A stretch of 64,000 bases of DNA from Platanthera guangdongensis. Its lineage: Eukaryota > Streptophyta > Magnoliopsida > Asparagales > Orchidaceae. The stretch spans positions 65,522,757-65,586,756 of the forward strand of contig CM077165.1 in assembly GCA_039583875.1 (NCBI GenBank). The letters run 5' to 3'. The notes below the pieces were generated by a model, which was given only the letters and a program-made list of their open reading frames with translations, was not told the origin of the DNA and did no database searches. Below are positions 45,381 to 57,960 of the stretch, one piece after another. The number at the start of each line of letters is the position of its first letter. Position 1 is the stretch's first letter. A program made the translations under genes and the position numbers.

Positions 45381-46314
45381 CTTCTATATGATTTAAGGAG
45401 AAAATAGATACTTGATATGGGCTAATCAACTTTGTTTTTGGCACCATAACATGGTCACACGGAACCATTTACTTCAGCCTAACACATAGAACAACAACAA
45501 TGTCAATGATTTAAGGTGCAGTTTAAACGGAAGATTTAAATCAAACCTATTAACGAGATTTGTTGCATGAAGTCAGGGATTGCCAGCAAAGGGAATTATT
45601 TTCATTCATTGGAGAATATTTCCAAGATTTTTAAAACACTCATTTATCAGATTTTGACAGTCGCTGAAAATTCCATTTCAAGATTTCTTCAAAAATTGTT
45701 GTTAATCGTTTGAAGAACTCAAGCAAGGAAATTTTCTATTCTGTAAACCTTCCTTAGGTTAATTCAAAAATAGTCGTGTGAGGATTGCTATTAAAAATTT
45801 TGCAGAAGGAAGATTGACTAGTCGTTGGAAAATTCAAATTCAATCCTTGATTCATCTGCTGACCAAGTTCAGTATAAATGGAAGACTTGGAGATTTGAGA
45901 ATGCTTTTGTTATTGAGAATTTAAGCTCTAGCTCTCGAGAAAAAGGATTGAAAGCACTCAGTATTCATAAAGATTCTTAACGACTCACTCTTCTAAGTTC
46001 TATGAAAGGTTTTAACAGTGGTCAATATTCAACTAGAAACCATCATCAACCACTGCAAGTTTAGAGAAAGTTTCTTCATGTTATCCAACATATTTTGGGA
46101 AGAACTCTTTTTTTGATACAAGCTCTCTTGATCAAGTCAGCCATTCCAAGAAATTATATCAAGTACTAATTATTGGGTACATTGTAATGAATGTACCTGA
46201 TATGAAAAAGCCTCACCCTACTCAATGATATACATCAAAATGTATTTGATGTGTTTTGAGTTTAGTTATGCAGGTTAAGTATTTGCAGGGAAAGCTGAAA
46301 AGATTCTAAGTCCA

Positions 46315-47150
46315 TGTGTCGACACCTAGAAGAAAAGTGTCGACACTTAAGAAGACTTGTGTCGACACCCAGACAAGCAGTGTCGACACTTGGAGTAATT
46401 GTGTCGACACCAGGAATGCAGAGTCGACACCAGACGGAAAGTGTCGACACATACAGGTTGAGTTGACACTCAATGAAGAAATGTCCAGTGAAGCATTGTC
46501 GACACTTAGAAGCAGTGTCGACACCTAGAGTAACTTTGTCGATATCAGAAAGTGTCGACACTTAGAGGCTGTGTCAACACTCAGCAACACTTCAGCAAAT
46601 TTCAACAGAGTCTAAGTATAAGTGTCGACATAATGAAGAATGTGTCGACACACAGCAGAAGACTCAACACATGAAGAAAGTGTCGACACTAGGAGGCTGT
46701 GTCGACACTCAGCAAAGTTCAGCAAATTCTAAGTACAAGTGTCGACACAAAAGAGATGTGTCGATACTCGGCCAAAGTCTCAACACAAGAAGATGTGTCG
46801 ACACAAGGAGTTGTGTCGAGAATCAGTAAGTATCAACACAGAAGGCATGTGTCGACACCAAGAAGATGTGTCGACACTGAACAAGTTCGACACAAGAAGA
46901 TGTGTCGACACAAAGGAGTTGTGTCGACACTTACAAGAATTCAACTAAGTACTGAAGAACAAGGAGTTGTGTCGACACACAATATCAGTGTCGACACAAT
47001 TGAAGAAGCTGTGTCGAGAAGTAAATTCTACAACACAAGGAGTTGTGTCCACACACTTGAAGGCTAGTGTCGACACTTAGTCTACTTCTGTCGACACTTG
47101 GTCTATAAGTGTCGACAGTTAAAGAAGGACTGTCTCGACACTTTCAGACA
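46315..47150 (+). repeat. GTGTCGACAC palindrome array, A2 LTR U3
   Basis: About 30 perfect or near GTGTCGACAC words, in different order and spacing from A1. Repeat number and spacers have turned over while the decamer is kept. Confidence 0.88.
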
Positions 47151-47275
47151 GTTACAGATATTTCAAGAAGTGACTGGATGACATGACAGCTGCCATTCCA
47201 GCCGGTCTACTACAACTGTCAGAGTTGTCAGAAAGTCGTTAGAAACTAGATCAGCCGGTCACCATGAAGAAGGAC

Positions 47276-47285
47276 TATATATAGG
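47276..47285 (+). promoter_or_regulatory. TATA box of Sirevirus A2 LTR
   Basis: TATATATAGG follows the array, in the same context as 18655 in A1. Confidence 0.6.
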
Positions 47286-48146
47286 CTCATTCTGTCAATA
47301 GAAGAGGATGATTAACAACAAGAGATTGAGAAGAAAATCAAGCAATTCATTAAAGAATCAATTCAAGTGAAGATCTAAGTAGTTGGAGAGAGAGAGCACC
47401 TTCCAAGAAGACAGCTATTGGAACCAGGTTGTGAAGAAAGTTTCAGACTTAGTTCTGATTCTTAAGTTAGCAGTGATTGAAGATCAGCTGCAGTGAGTAT
47501 CAACCCTATTGTGTTCTACATTCAAGAAGCTTTGAAGAAAACCAAGTGTGGTTGATCTCAGCAGAGTTCTTCCAAGAACTCATCAAGAAACCTGTCAACT
47601 CTTCTCTCTTATTCTGAGTTGTAGGTTTACACATTGTATTTTTAATTTCTTATAGGATCCTTAGGGATCTGAGTTGTAAGCCTAAAATTATAAAGGCTGA
47701 GTGGTAGGGCCTGTGTGCCTGAGTGTAAGAGATCTATTTCTCTGAGTGTAGGCCTATTGTAGGCTGCGTGTAAGCCTTGTGGCTGAGTGTAGGTCTTTGG
47801 AGAAGACTGAGTTGTAGGGCTGTTGAGCCTGAGTTGTAGGAGTGGGATCACTCTGAGCTGTAGGAACCATTTCGGGTTCTGAGTGTAAGTTCTGAGGATC
47901 TGAGGTATAGTGGAGGAGTTTGGCCGAATCTAGTACACTGCTAGATAGGCGAAGGGGGAAAGTGGATGTACCCAAACCATGGGAAACCACTATAAAACTG
48001 TGTGTACTCTGTGTATGTGATTGATGTTGTGTATGCTGGTTATAGTTCTGTGAAATCTGTGATATAATTTGCCTAAAAGTTTAAAAAGATTAAGTCACCT
48101 ATTCACCCCCCCCCCCTCTAGGTGATTAGGTACAATTTCTTTCAAG

Positions 48147-48157
48147 TGGTATCAGAG
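48147..48157 (+). other. Sirevirus A2 primer binding site (tRNA-Met)
   Basis: TGGTATCAGAG lies 2 nt after the LTR end, identical in spacing to A1. Confidence 0.85.
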
Positions 48158-48255
48158 TCAGGTTACTCAAAAAGGACATAACTGTCTGAGTAGATCCTGT
48201 TGGCAGATTTAGTGAAATCAAGGACAGATTCAGCATAAACAAGAAAATCAAGAAA

Positions 48256-50288
48256 ATGGGTTCAACAGAGAATCATAAATAACTTGGATCCATGAAGTTG
48301 TCAATTTGCAGAAAGGAGATTTTTGGCATCTGAAAGGAAAGGGTTAGACTATTTATGGAAGCCTCTGACCCTAGAATCTATATCACAGTTAAAGAAGGGC
48401 CTTATGTGCCTATGATGGTATCTGTGTTAGACGCAAATCAGAGAACACCAAAAGACTATTCTGAAATGACCAAGGATGAGATTATTCTGGCTACAATGGA
48501 CAAGAGGGCTCAGAATATCATTGTAAGTGCAATAGATGATGCTACATTTCAGAACTTGATACACTGTAAAACATCAAAGGAGATGTGGGATACTCTGATA
48601 GTGTACATGGAGGGTTCAGAAGAAGTTAGACAAGACAGGAAGTCTTTGTTAAACCAAGAATATGAGAGCTTCAGACAAGGAAAGTCTGATAGCATAAATG
48701 AGTACAACAAGAAATTCTATAGGATAGTTAATGAGTTAATGTCCTATGGAAGAGATTTCAGCAATTATGAGCTGAATGATAAGTTCTTGAGTTCCCTAAC
48801 AAAGGACTGGGACACCAAGAACTGTGTTATAAGGGAAATGGCCAAGTTAGCAGATATTCCTCCTCCAACATTGTTTGGAAAGCTGTTATCCTATGAAATG
48901 CAGCTAATGGTAAGGAAAGAAGAGGAAAAGACTACAAGAATTGAGCACAAAGAAAGAGCTATGGAATTCAAGATAGAAGCCACCAGGAAATACAAAAGTA
49001 AGTCTCCATCTCCACCTCCAAAGGTTGCTGGATCTGAGACAGATGAGACAGAATGCAGGGATTCTGAAAGCAGTGAGAGTGATGAGGATTTTGCAGCTTT
49101 CACAAGACACTTTCAGAAGTTTCTAAAGAAGAAACCGTGAAGGTCAAAGCCATCCACTTCACAGGGAAAAGATGACTATTATCAGAACAAGAAGTCATCA
49201 AAGAGAGACAGGAGAAAGCCCAAGTCAAGCAAAGCAGCTTTATCAAAAATTGTATGCTATTGCTGTAACAGACAAGGACATGTTGTTGCTGACTGTCCAG
49301 AGAAAAGGAAAGAGTCAACTGATAAGAAGAAGACTCAGATCAATGGAAAAAAGGAAAGGTCCTTTGTTGCCAAGAAGGACAAAAGCCTGTCAGACATATC
49401 ATCTTCAGAAACTGATTCAGAAGCAGAAGCTTACATTGGACTGTTTCTGAAGAAGAAGAAGAAGAGGAGTTCATCCAGTTAATGAACTCAATATATGAGG
49501 AAGAGACAATCAGTGCCAGGGACTGATGGCCTCATCAGAAGGAGACAAAATCCAGGAGCAGCCTGGACCTAGTCAGGTATAAAATTGTTCTTTAAGTTTA
49601 ATTTCTAGTGCTAGTTCAGATTCAGTTACATCAGCATCAAGTGATGCCAGTGGATCTAAATATGAAGGGGATATTCATCAGTTGATTGATGAATATAGAG
49701 TATGTTGCAAGCTTTTAAGAAAAGCAAATCCTTGGCCAAGAGTCAGGCTAAGGAGATTGCTAATCTCAAAGAGGCTGTAACAGATTTTGATAAGTTGATT
49801 GATCAAAGACTAAATGAAATAGCCAGGCTGAAGAACATAACTGTTATTCAGATGGGGACTATAACATTCAAGAATGATCAAATCAGAAATTTGGAGATTA
49901 GTCTTCAGAAGGAGAGAGACATTGTTGCAAGGTTTTCTAAACCAAAGTCTGTTCTACCTTTGATAGATGAATTTGTACATCAAAAAGGTAAAACTGGATT
50001 AGGGTTTACAAAACCTGCTAGGACTGTTCAGTCCAAGTCTAAGGGCAAAGCCCCAGTACTCAACAAGCCTGCTGTAGATAAAACAGCTAGAGTTGTACCT
50101 AAGCAAAGGTACAATAGATTTGAGTGCTGGTGCTGTGGCAAGGTAGGCCACTTTGCCATAGACTGTTGGCACAATTCTAGTGCCAAAATGAGTAGCAAAC
50201 TGCCTGTTGGAAGATCTACAGTAGCTTTGTTAAGAGGCAAACTAACTAGCACCAAGGACCCAAGAATTCTTTGGGTTCTAAGGTTAAC
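48256..50288 (+). pseudogene. Sirevirus A2 gag
   Basis: The ATG at 48256 gives MGSTENHK then TAA; a TGA follows in FGI(*)KERVRLFM, and the frame is open from 48355. Capsid words match A1 (DRKSLLNQEYESFRQ, NKKFYRIVNELMSYG). TGA at 49138 replaces a Trp codon of A1. The first zinc knuckle CYCCNRQGHVVADC is intact near 49252, unlike in A1; the second is CWCCGKVGHFAIDC near 50127. Frameshifts lie near 49440, 49700 and 50220. The intervening part is acidic with a predicted coiled-coil (AKEIANLKEAVTDFDKLIDQ). The terminal TAA at 50289-50291 matches A1. Confidence 0.85.
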
Positions 50289-50291
50289 TAA

Positions 50292-53200
50292 TCTGTTTTG
50301 CAGGTGAGTCCAAGTGATCATGCCCCAATATGGTACTTGGACAGTGGATGTTCCAGGCACATGACTGGAACTAGAGGATTGCTAAAGGACTACACACCAA
50401 TCAAGGATGGTCCTAAATTCACCTTTGGTGGTTCTGAAAAAAGAATCATCAAAGGTTTTGGTAATATTTCTAGCAACCTTATAGCTATTACTCAAGTGGC
50501 TTATGTTAAAGGTTTGAAACACAACCTCATTAGAATAAGTCAGCTGAGTGATCTAGGATATGACATCTCATTTGTAAAATATGATTGTCATATCAGGAGT
50601 TTAAATGATCAAGAGATCATTCTGACAGGTTATAGGAAGAGAAATGTCTATTGCCTAGACATTATGTGTGAGAACAATGCTTCTCCAGTGTGTCTTGTAG
50701 CTGATGAGAAAGTCTCTCATTGTGTCAAGTGGTACAAGAGGATAGCCCATCTAAACTACAAGACAATTGGCCAACTCTATAGCAAAGAGTTAGTGAGGAA
50801 TGGTCCTCAGGTTAAGTGTATTAAAGATGGGATATGTTCAGCTTGTCAAAAGGGCAAGCAGACTAGATCCACCTTTAATAGCATTGAGAACAAAGATGCT
50901 ATGAGGTGCTTATACCTCTTGCATATGGATCTCTTTGGTCCTATGCCAGTTCACAGCCTAGGTAGGAAGGTCTACACATTGTGGTTGTAGATGACTACTC
51001 AAGGTTTTCCTGGGTGTTCTTCCTTAGACAGAAATCTGAAACACTTAGTATCTTCTATAGTTTTGTCAAACAAATTCAGAATGAGTTAGACAGTATAGTG
51101 GTCAAAATAAGAAGTGACCATGGTACTGAATTCCAGCCTGATAGTATGACAAAGCTATGTGAAGAGTTTGGGATATTTCAGGAATTTTCTTCACCAAGAA
51201 CTCTTCAGCAAAATGATATTGCTGAAATGAAAAATAGGACCTTGATTGAGGCTGGTAGAACCCTATTAAGTGACACATCTCTCCCATAATATTTCTGGGC
51301 TGAGGCAGTTAATACTGCATGGTTCATGTAATTAATAGGGCTACCATCACCAAGAGCCACAATAAGACCCCCTATGAGATTATGAAAGGCAGAAAACCAA
51401 ATCTATCCTATTTCAGGATCTTTGGTTGGAAATGCTATATACTTAACAATGAAAAGTCTTACTTGACTAAGTTTGCTGCCAAATCCGAAGAGGGGATCTT
51501 TGTTGGGTACAACAACAACAGTAAAGTTTATAGGGTCTACAACTTGACTACTCAAGTTGTAGAAGAGTCAGTACATGTAGTATTTGATGAAGCTAGACTT
51601 ATTAACAATGAATTGTCTAGAAGTATTTGCAGCTCCACAGGTGTGACTAAGAAGATGGACAAGCTCACTATTGAAGAAGGATCTACTGCAAGTCAGCATG
51701 TAGATGATAGTGGCTGTTGTCCAGGGGGAGTACTAGATGCACCTGATGCAGAATTAGACCAAGGAGTGCAGTAAGTTGAAGAAGCTGAAGGAGTTCAACC
51801 TGAAGACAGGCTGCCTCCTGCAAATAGACATCTAAGAGATCATCCAGCAGATCAAATTATTGGTGATCTAAGACAAGAGGTACAAACAAGTAGCAGAAAT
51901 CTAAGTTCAGTACTCTACTCCAGTTTTCTATCCCAAGTAGAGCCAAAGAAATTTGAAGAAGCCATCCTAGACCCTCATTGGATTGAGGCAATGCAAGAGG
52001 AGCTGAACCAGTTCAAGAGATGCAAAGTCTGGGAGCTTGTTCCTAAACCAAAAGACCACAACATAATTGGAACCAAGTGGATCTTTAGGAACAAGATGGA
52101 TGAACATGGAGTGATTATTAAGAATAAAGCAAGACTGGTTACTAAGGGATATAGGCAGGAAGAAGATATTGACTTTGATCAGACCTTTGCTCCAGTAGCC
52201 AGACTGGAGGCAATAAGGATGTTCTTAGCCTATGCAACCTATCAAGGGTTTAAAGTATACCAAATGGATGTTAAGTCAGCCTTTTTGAATGGCAATCTGA
52301 AGGAAGAGGTCTATGTGGAACAGCCATCAGGTTTTGTTGATTCAACTCAACCTAATTATGTCTATAGACTTAGGAAGGCTTTGTATGGGTTAAAACAAGC
52401 CCCTAGGGCTTGGTATGAAACCCTGTCTAGTTTCCTCATTGAGAATAAGTTCACAAGCGGGAAAATAGACAAGACTCTATTCCTTAGGGAATCCAGAGGC
52501 AAGATCATACTAGTCCAAATATATGTAGATGACATCATATTTGGGTCTATTGAAAATAGTCTTTGCAGAAAGTTTGCAAAACTTATGCAAGGACAATTTG
52601 AGATGAGCAGTATGGGGGAACTTAAGTTCTTCTTGGGTCTCCAAGTTAGACAGACTGAGAATGGTTTATCCATATGCCAGTCTAAGTTCACCGTAGAATT
52701 GATAAGGAAGTATGGTATGGAATCATCCAGTATCATGAAAACTCCTATGGGGTCAAGTATGTCTCTTAGCAAAGATGATGCAGGGAAACCTGTAGATGAG
52801 ACTTTGTATAGAGGGATAGTTGGCTCCCTATTGTATTTGCCTGCAAGTAGACCAGATATTATGTATGCTACATGTGTCTGTGCTAGGTACCAAGCTTGCC
52901 CTAAAGAGTCTCATTTGATAGCAGTCAAAAGAATTCTGAGATATCTTAAGGGCACTCCTTATCTAGGCCTTTGGTACCCTAGAAATGGAGACTTTGAACT
53001 GACAGGTTATTCAGATGCATATTTTGCAGGCTGCAAGAAAGATAGGAAAAGTTCAACAGGTACCTGTCAATTCCTAGGTGGAAGACTGATATCATGGAGT
53101 AGCAAGAAGCAAACAAGTGTGGCTATCTCCACAGCAGAATCAGAGTATGTGGCTGCAGGAAGTTGCTGTGCTCAACTTCTATGGATTCAACATCAGCTAG

Positions 53201-53484
53201 AAGACTATGGTATACAAGTAAGTAGAACACCTCTATTTTGTGATTCTACTAGTGCTATTTCTATTGCTAACAATCCTGTCTCCCATAGTAGGACAAAGCA
53301 CATAGAAATAAAATACCATTTTCTAAGAGAATATGTAGAAAAGGAAGATATTTCCTTAGAGTATATTAGTACAGATAATCAACTAGCTGACATGTATACT
53401 AAGCCCTTAGATGAAACCAAATTCAATAAATTCAAAATTGAATTAGGGATGATAAACTTAGACTATGTTTACAAAAATGGCTAA
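50292..53484 (+). pseudogene. Sirevirus A2 pol: protease, integrase, RT, RNase H
   Basis: Order as in A1. Protease WYLDSGCSRHMTG; HHCC CSACQKGKQ; integrase with VVDDYSRFSW, SDHGTEFQPDSM and glutamate region NRTLIEAGRTLL (an earlier motif residue changed: QQNDIAEMKN). From 51775 to 53484 the frame is unbroken: [37 protein letters not shown], and RNase [23 protein letters not shown]. Breaks: one-base deletion near 50975, TAA 51287, frameshift near 51320, TAA 51772. The second RNase H Asp region reads SDAY rather than SDAD, a probable active-site loss. Confidence 0.9.
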
Positions 53485-53496
53485 GTAAAAAGGTGT

Positions 53497-53850
53497 CAAC
53501 TCACAGAGTTATCTGTGTCGACAAAGAAAAGTGGTGTTGACACTTCAAAGAAAAGGTGTCGACACATCTAGGAAGTCAGTGTCGACACTTCAGAAAATTA
53601 GTGTCGACACATGCAGGGTAGGTGTCGACACATCCAAGGTGGTGTCGACACTTAGGATTTATAAAGTATTAGTCAAGTAAAGTCTCGACTAAGTGTCGAG
53701 CTCAGTGGTGTCGACACATAAACAAGTGTCGACACATATATTCTGTCGACTATACTTGTGTCGACACATAGTTGTCGAGACATTATAAGTCTGTGTCGAC
53801 ACTTTTCAATAGTGTCGACACAATTTGAGTATTTTGACGCGCCCTTTCAT
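53497..53850 (+). repeat. Internal GTGTCGACAC array between pol and ORF2 of A2
   Basis: About 14 GTGTCGACAC or near copies lie after the pol stop, homologous to the A1 array at 24895-25230. The module ends with GACGCGCC and a TATA box. Confidence 0.85.
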
Positions 53851-53867
53851 CTTCAATCCTAGAAAGG

Positions 53868-53877
53868 TATAAATAGG
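53868..53877 (+). promoter_or_regulatory. Putative internal promoter TATA box for A2 ORF2
   Basis: TATAAATAGG in CTAGAAAGGTATAAATAGG, 107 bp before the ORF2 ATG. It matches A1 exactly although surrounding bases differ. Confidence 0.6.
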
Positions 53878-53974
53878 ATTTCACCATTGTCTGTTGACAC
53901 GCTCACCAAAGTTTCGAGACCAACCTTGTGTGTCGACACCTCTCTTCTCTAGATTCAAATTTCTTCAAACCCTA

Positions 53975-56264
53975 ATGGCGACCAAGCTAGAAGAGAATGT
54001 GAATGAAGGATACGAACTCGTGCGACATGCGTTTGATGACGGGGAACCAGAGATCAAAGGCATGATAACCCTAATAGAAGAGACAGGGTTAGAATTTCTT
54101 GTTTCAGAGACAACCAAGATATGGAAGAAAGAAGTTCTGGAATTCCTGAATGGTGCTACAGTTGATGAATCTGGACTCAATATAAAGTCTAGAGTTCATG
54201 AAGCAAAGGTGAAAGTTTCTTCCAAAAGTCTGAGAAAGGTACTTCAACTACCTAGGACTAAGGAAGAAGAAGATGTTTCTGCTTCTAAAACTAGGGAAGC
54301 ATTAACATGGTGTGGACTGGATTCCAACATGAAAATTGGATCAGTGTTCAATAGAAAGGGGATGAACATGCAAGGGAAATTTCTATCTAAAATTGTTGGG
54401 AAAGTTATCCTGAGCAAGCCTGGAGGCCATGACAAAATCTCAGCTCACATGTTTAGCCTCATGACAAGGATTATTTTCAAACTAGAAACTGATTGGTCTG
54501 TAGTAGTGTTTGAGAAGATTAAGGAGAGTATGAAGAAGCCCAATTTGGGTAGGATTCTAAGTCTTTACCTAGCTGGTTGTATACCAGAGGTAATGACCCA
54601 AGCTGCAGGATCCAAAATTAACCACATGAGAAAAATGGATTTGAGGATCTTCTCTAGGTGGGATAGGGTCTTGACCAAGGAAATGCCAACTCCTGAGAAG
54701 GTAACACCCCAAAAGAAGAAGAAGACAACCCCAGTGGCTCAAGAATCATCTAGTAGCTCTGAAGAGCAAGTTGTCTTTACTCCAGATGATGAACAAGACA
54801 CTGGAAATGGTGGAAAGTCTCCAGCTAGACAAGAAGATGCAGAAAGGCAGGGGGAGCTACAACAAGCAAGCCCACTTCACTAGGATTCCATCCAGGGGGA
54901 GCCTCTGCTAGTGGAAGAGCCAACTCCACTAGAAAGTGAACAAGCTACCCACACTATACTTGAGGTAATCACTGAGATTAATGCATTAGATTTACATATT
55001 GAAGATGTTGTTTTGTCTGATTCATTACCTAATGTTAATCAGAAAACACAAACACATGGCCAACCCCAAGATGTTGTCATGGAGGACACATCTGTTGCAG
55101 ATCAAGTGGTATCTGATCAAGTAGTTGATGAGATAAGAGAATCTCCACCTCATCCTCAACAGGAATTTACCCTAGAAGAGCTATTCCCAGATCTTCTACA
55201 AACAGACTTTGAGAAAGAAAGTTCTGCTGCTGAGGGGGAGAAGGTAATTATTGAGGGGCAGTTAGTGGAGAATATAGTAGAAACTGCAGACAAGGAGACT
55301 GAGGTGCCAAAATATGCTGAGCAGGTTCAAAGGACTGAGAAGGAGTTACCTCCAAGTCCTAAGGATAGAGTGACTATTGATAGCACATCTGCTTCTGAAG
55401 ATGAAGAGACTGCAAGGGCCAAGAAAAGAAAATTTCAAGTTTTTAAAAGGAGGAGCCAGAATTATAAGAAAGCTGTGCAAACAATAGCACCACAGCCTGC
55501 ACCATATCCAGCACCATCAACAGATTTCAGTTCTCTGATGATTGCATTACAGATAAAGCTTGATGAGCAAAGGCAAGCTCTGGAAAAGTATGTAGATGAA
55601 GGGAACAAATCTCTACAACTTGATCTTGCACAAGATATTAAGTCCATCAGATTTGAAATGAATCTGAATAAGAAAGACATGACTGACTGCTTCCATAAAT
55701 GAGGGAATGCAGTAGTCTATCTAGCCACTCATCAGGAAAAGATCAAAGCTCAAGTAGATGATATTGCAGTGAAGCAAGGCTATGTTCTGGAGAATCAGCT
55801 AAGGATGAATGATAATTTAACTGCTTTACACAATACAATAGTCACAGAAATGAAGAATATAGCTACTGGTCAGACTACAGCTAATGCTAGAGCTAAGGCA
55901 GAATTTGATAAAGCATTACAAGAGGGAATAACTGCTGTTAAAACTGCTATACAAGACTCTCAAAAGGCTATAACTGACAAGATCCAAAGGTTGAAACCTT
56001 TCTTTAAGGATGGTGTAAACTATTTGGATGCCCAAATAAGATTTTAGAAAGATGATCTCAGGGATCATATTGTTAGAGAAGTCATAAAGGGGGAGAGGGT
56101 GTTAGTCAAAGCCAGCTCTGATCATGCAAAATGGATTTCAAATTCCATCAGAGCCACCCTTGGATATCCTCCAATATGTGATGATGATAATGTTGCAGAG
56201 TTTGGGATTAATCCTGCATATCTTGGAGGGGAGCAAGCTGAAGTGGCTCAAGTAATATACCCTC
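53975..56264 (+). pseudogene. Sirevirus A2 ORF2, truncated by element B
   Basis: MATKLEENVNEGYELVRHAF onward, homologous to A1 ORF2 along its length: LTWCGLDSN, KFLSKIVGKVILSKPGGHD, LGRILSLYLAG, acidic middle, KKRKFQVFKRRSQNYKKA, coiled-coil-like end. In-frame stops: TAG 54881, TGA 55700, TAG 56045. It is cut at 56264 by the inserted LTR of element B; the remainder should resume beyond the window. Both copies keep the N-terminal block better than the acidic middle. Function unknown. Confidence 0.78.
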
Positions 56265-57214
56265 TGAAAGTGCAGCTAGATCTGATATACTCTAGAGGGG
56301 GGGTGAATAGAGTATATGGTGCTTGAAAACTTTTTACAACAATTGTTGTAATCTGAGTGAACAAGGAAGCAACTTATTAATTCTAATCACAAAATAACCT
56401 ACAACAGAAATTATTCACAGATCTAAACTAATCACAAAACAATCACAGCCAGAAACAAAAGATAAAGACAGGCAAGCGAGAAGACACAAGGAGCTATAGT
56501 GGTTCCCCTAAACTTGGGTACATCCACTCTTCTACCACCCTAGGTAGGAATCCACTGCAAGATGAGTTGATCAGGTGTCCTCGGCACCAATGAGCTTTTG
56601 ATAAGGTGCTCAAAAACCAAATCAGATTTTTTGATCAGGTATCTTGCCACCAATGAGCTTTTGACAAGGTGCTCAAAAACCAAACACAAACTTTTGAAGG
56701 GAGTTTGAAAACCCTTTACAGAGATGGGGATGAGAGAGTTATGGAAGTCTTCTCTTTCTCAGAGCAACTGAGAAGACTATGTGGATTTGATGTTGTCAAA
56801 GCTCCCCCTGAGTCCTTGAGATGTTCAGGAAATGAAGCTTTGCTGTAGGGTGATAGGTCTTCAGAAGTTGATCTCCAGCAAATGATGATTTCAGCAACAG
56901 CTGAAATGTTAGGTGTCTGGAGTCTTTGAAAGATGTTGGCCTTGAACACTTGAATCACAAGAGATCAGAAGATTTCAGATGGTTGATCTCCTTGGATGTG
57001 TGTTCTTGAGAGAATTCTTTGAGACAGAGAATATTTTTTTCTTTTTCTTCTTGTCTGTGTTCTCAGTTCTAAGTGATAGAGAGATTCAAAAATCTTGTAT
57101 TTTATTCTCTGGTACTGAATAGAAAAACATCCTCTGTCAAGAATAGTCATTGCCCTGTCATTAATTACATCCTTAATTGCAAATATCTTCTAGAGAAAAG
57201 TCCAAAGAAACATT

Positions 57215-57222
57215 CCTTTATA
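57215..57222 (-). promoter_or_regulatory. TATA box of Sirevirus B LTR
   Basis: The minus strand reads TATAAAGG in GGATTATAAAGG, about 125 bp after the palindrome array. Confidence 0.55.
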
Positions 57223-57345
57223 ATCCCTTGAAACTTGGTCCAGAATAAATGAAAACGGCTAGAAAATCTTCTGAATTAATTGCTGAATAACTCCTTAACT
57301 GATCTGAATTTGAATATAGAAAAATCCTTTAACTCATCAGAAAAC

Positions 57346-57630
57346 GTCGAACTGAGCTCTGCTATTGTCGAACTGAGCTCAGCGATTTGGACTTATACAA
57401 CAACAAAAATCGTCGATCTGAGCTCAAAGATCGTCGAACTGAGCTCAGAGATAGAGATCCAATACTGAGTCAAGATCGTCGAACTGAGCTCGCAGATCGT
57501 CGAATGGAGTTCGATGATTTGTTGAAGTTGAGCTCGGCGATCGTCGAATGGAGTTCGACGATCTGTCAAAGTTGATCTAGACGATCATCGATTGGAGTTC
57601 GACGAATCGTCGTGCTGAGCTCGACGATAT
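57346..57630 (-). repeat. GATCGTCGA / GAGCTC palindrome array in Sirevirus B U3
   Basis: Ten or more copies of CGTCGAACTGAGCTC-type or CGTCGAATGGAGTTCGACGA-type words, with GATCGTCGA and GAGCTC as the palindromic cores, in about 285 bp. The words differ from family A but share the TCGA centre. The internal array at 61195-61465 uses the same vocabulary. Confidence 0.85.
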
Positions 57631-57799
57631 GACTTAGTCTCAAACTGAAAATTCTTGGTCTTGAGGGCAGCTTCCAAACCTAGACTTCTAACCCTTAGAC
57701 TCAATTCTAATTGACCTTTAGATCTATACAAGAGGTCAAAAATAGGTTTCCTAGAGACATAGTGATCCTGACCCAAATTAGTAATAGGGTGTTCCAACA

Positions 57800-57813
57800 A
57801 TCTCCCCCTATTT
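57800..57813 (-). other. Sirevirus B polypurine tract
   Basis: The minus strand reads AAATAGGGGGAGAT immediately before the LTR start, the same tract as A1 at 28435. Another AGGGGGAG copy lies inside ORF2 near 59605 on the minus strand. Confidence 0.85.
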
Positions 57814-57960
57814 GGGTTAGGATTACTATTTACAGAATTTGGAAAAATTAAATAACAACAGCAACAATACAGAAAAGCAATAAGTTGGACATAGCAGAAC
57901 CACAGATATATATCATCCCAGATAATAATCAGAAGTCAAAATGATTGTCACCTTACATAG

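Larger units (their letters stand above)
44710..46170 (+). repeat. Element C 3' LTR, interrupted by Sirevirus A2
   Basis: TGTTGGAAATATTGTCC resembles the LTR starts of A (TGTTGGGTACATTG) and B (TGTTGGAACACCC). Inside are a TCGAC repeat array (45010-45330) and a TTATATAA box (45373-45380), the same order as in A and B. No ORF. The LTR has no recognisable end before A2 begins at 46171, so A2 probably inserted into it; the CTAAT at 46166-46170 is the TSD candidate. Confidence 0.65.
46171..48144 (+). repeat. Sirevirus A2 5' LTR (1974 bp)
   Basis: It starts TATTGGGTACATTG (TG changed to TA) and ends TTTCTTTCA before the PBS. The same blocks as the A1 LTR occur in the same order: palindrome array 46315-47150, TATATATAGG at 47276, GAGTGTAGG words, and a C-run near 48108. 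It is clearly diverged from A1, so the two are separate old insertions of one family. The 3' LTR is outside the window. Confidence 0.9.
56265..57799 (-). repeat. Sirevirus B 3' LTR, minus strand (1535 bp)
   Basis: On the minus strand it starts TGTTGGAACACCC at 57799 after the PPT and ends CTGCACTTTCA at 56265, where the A2 ORF2 breaks off. Palindrome array at 57346-57630, then TATAAAGG (57215-57222) in minus-strand order, and transcribed-looking sequence beyond. CCCTC (56260-56264) is the TSD candidate; its partner is outside the window. Confidence 0.88.
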
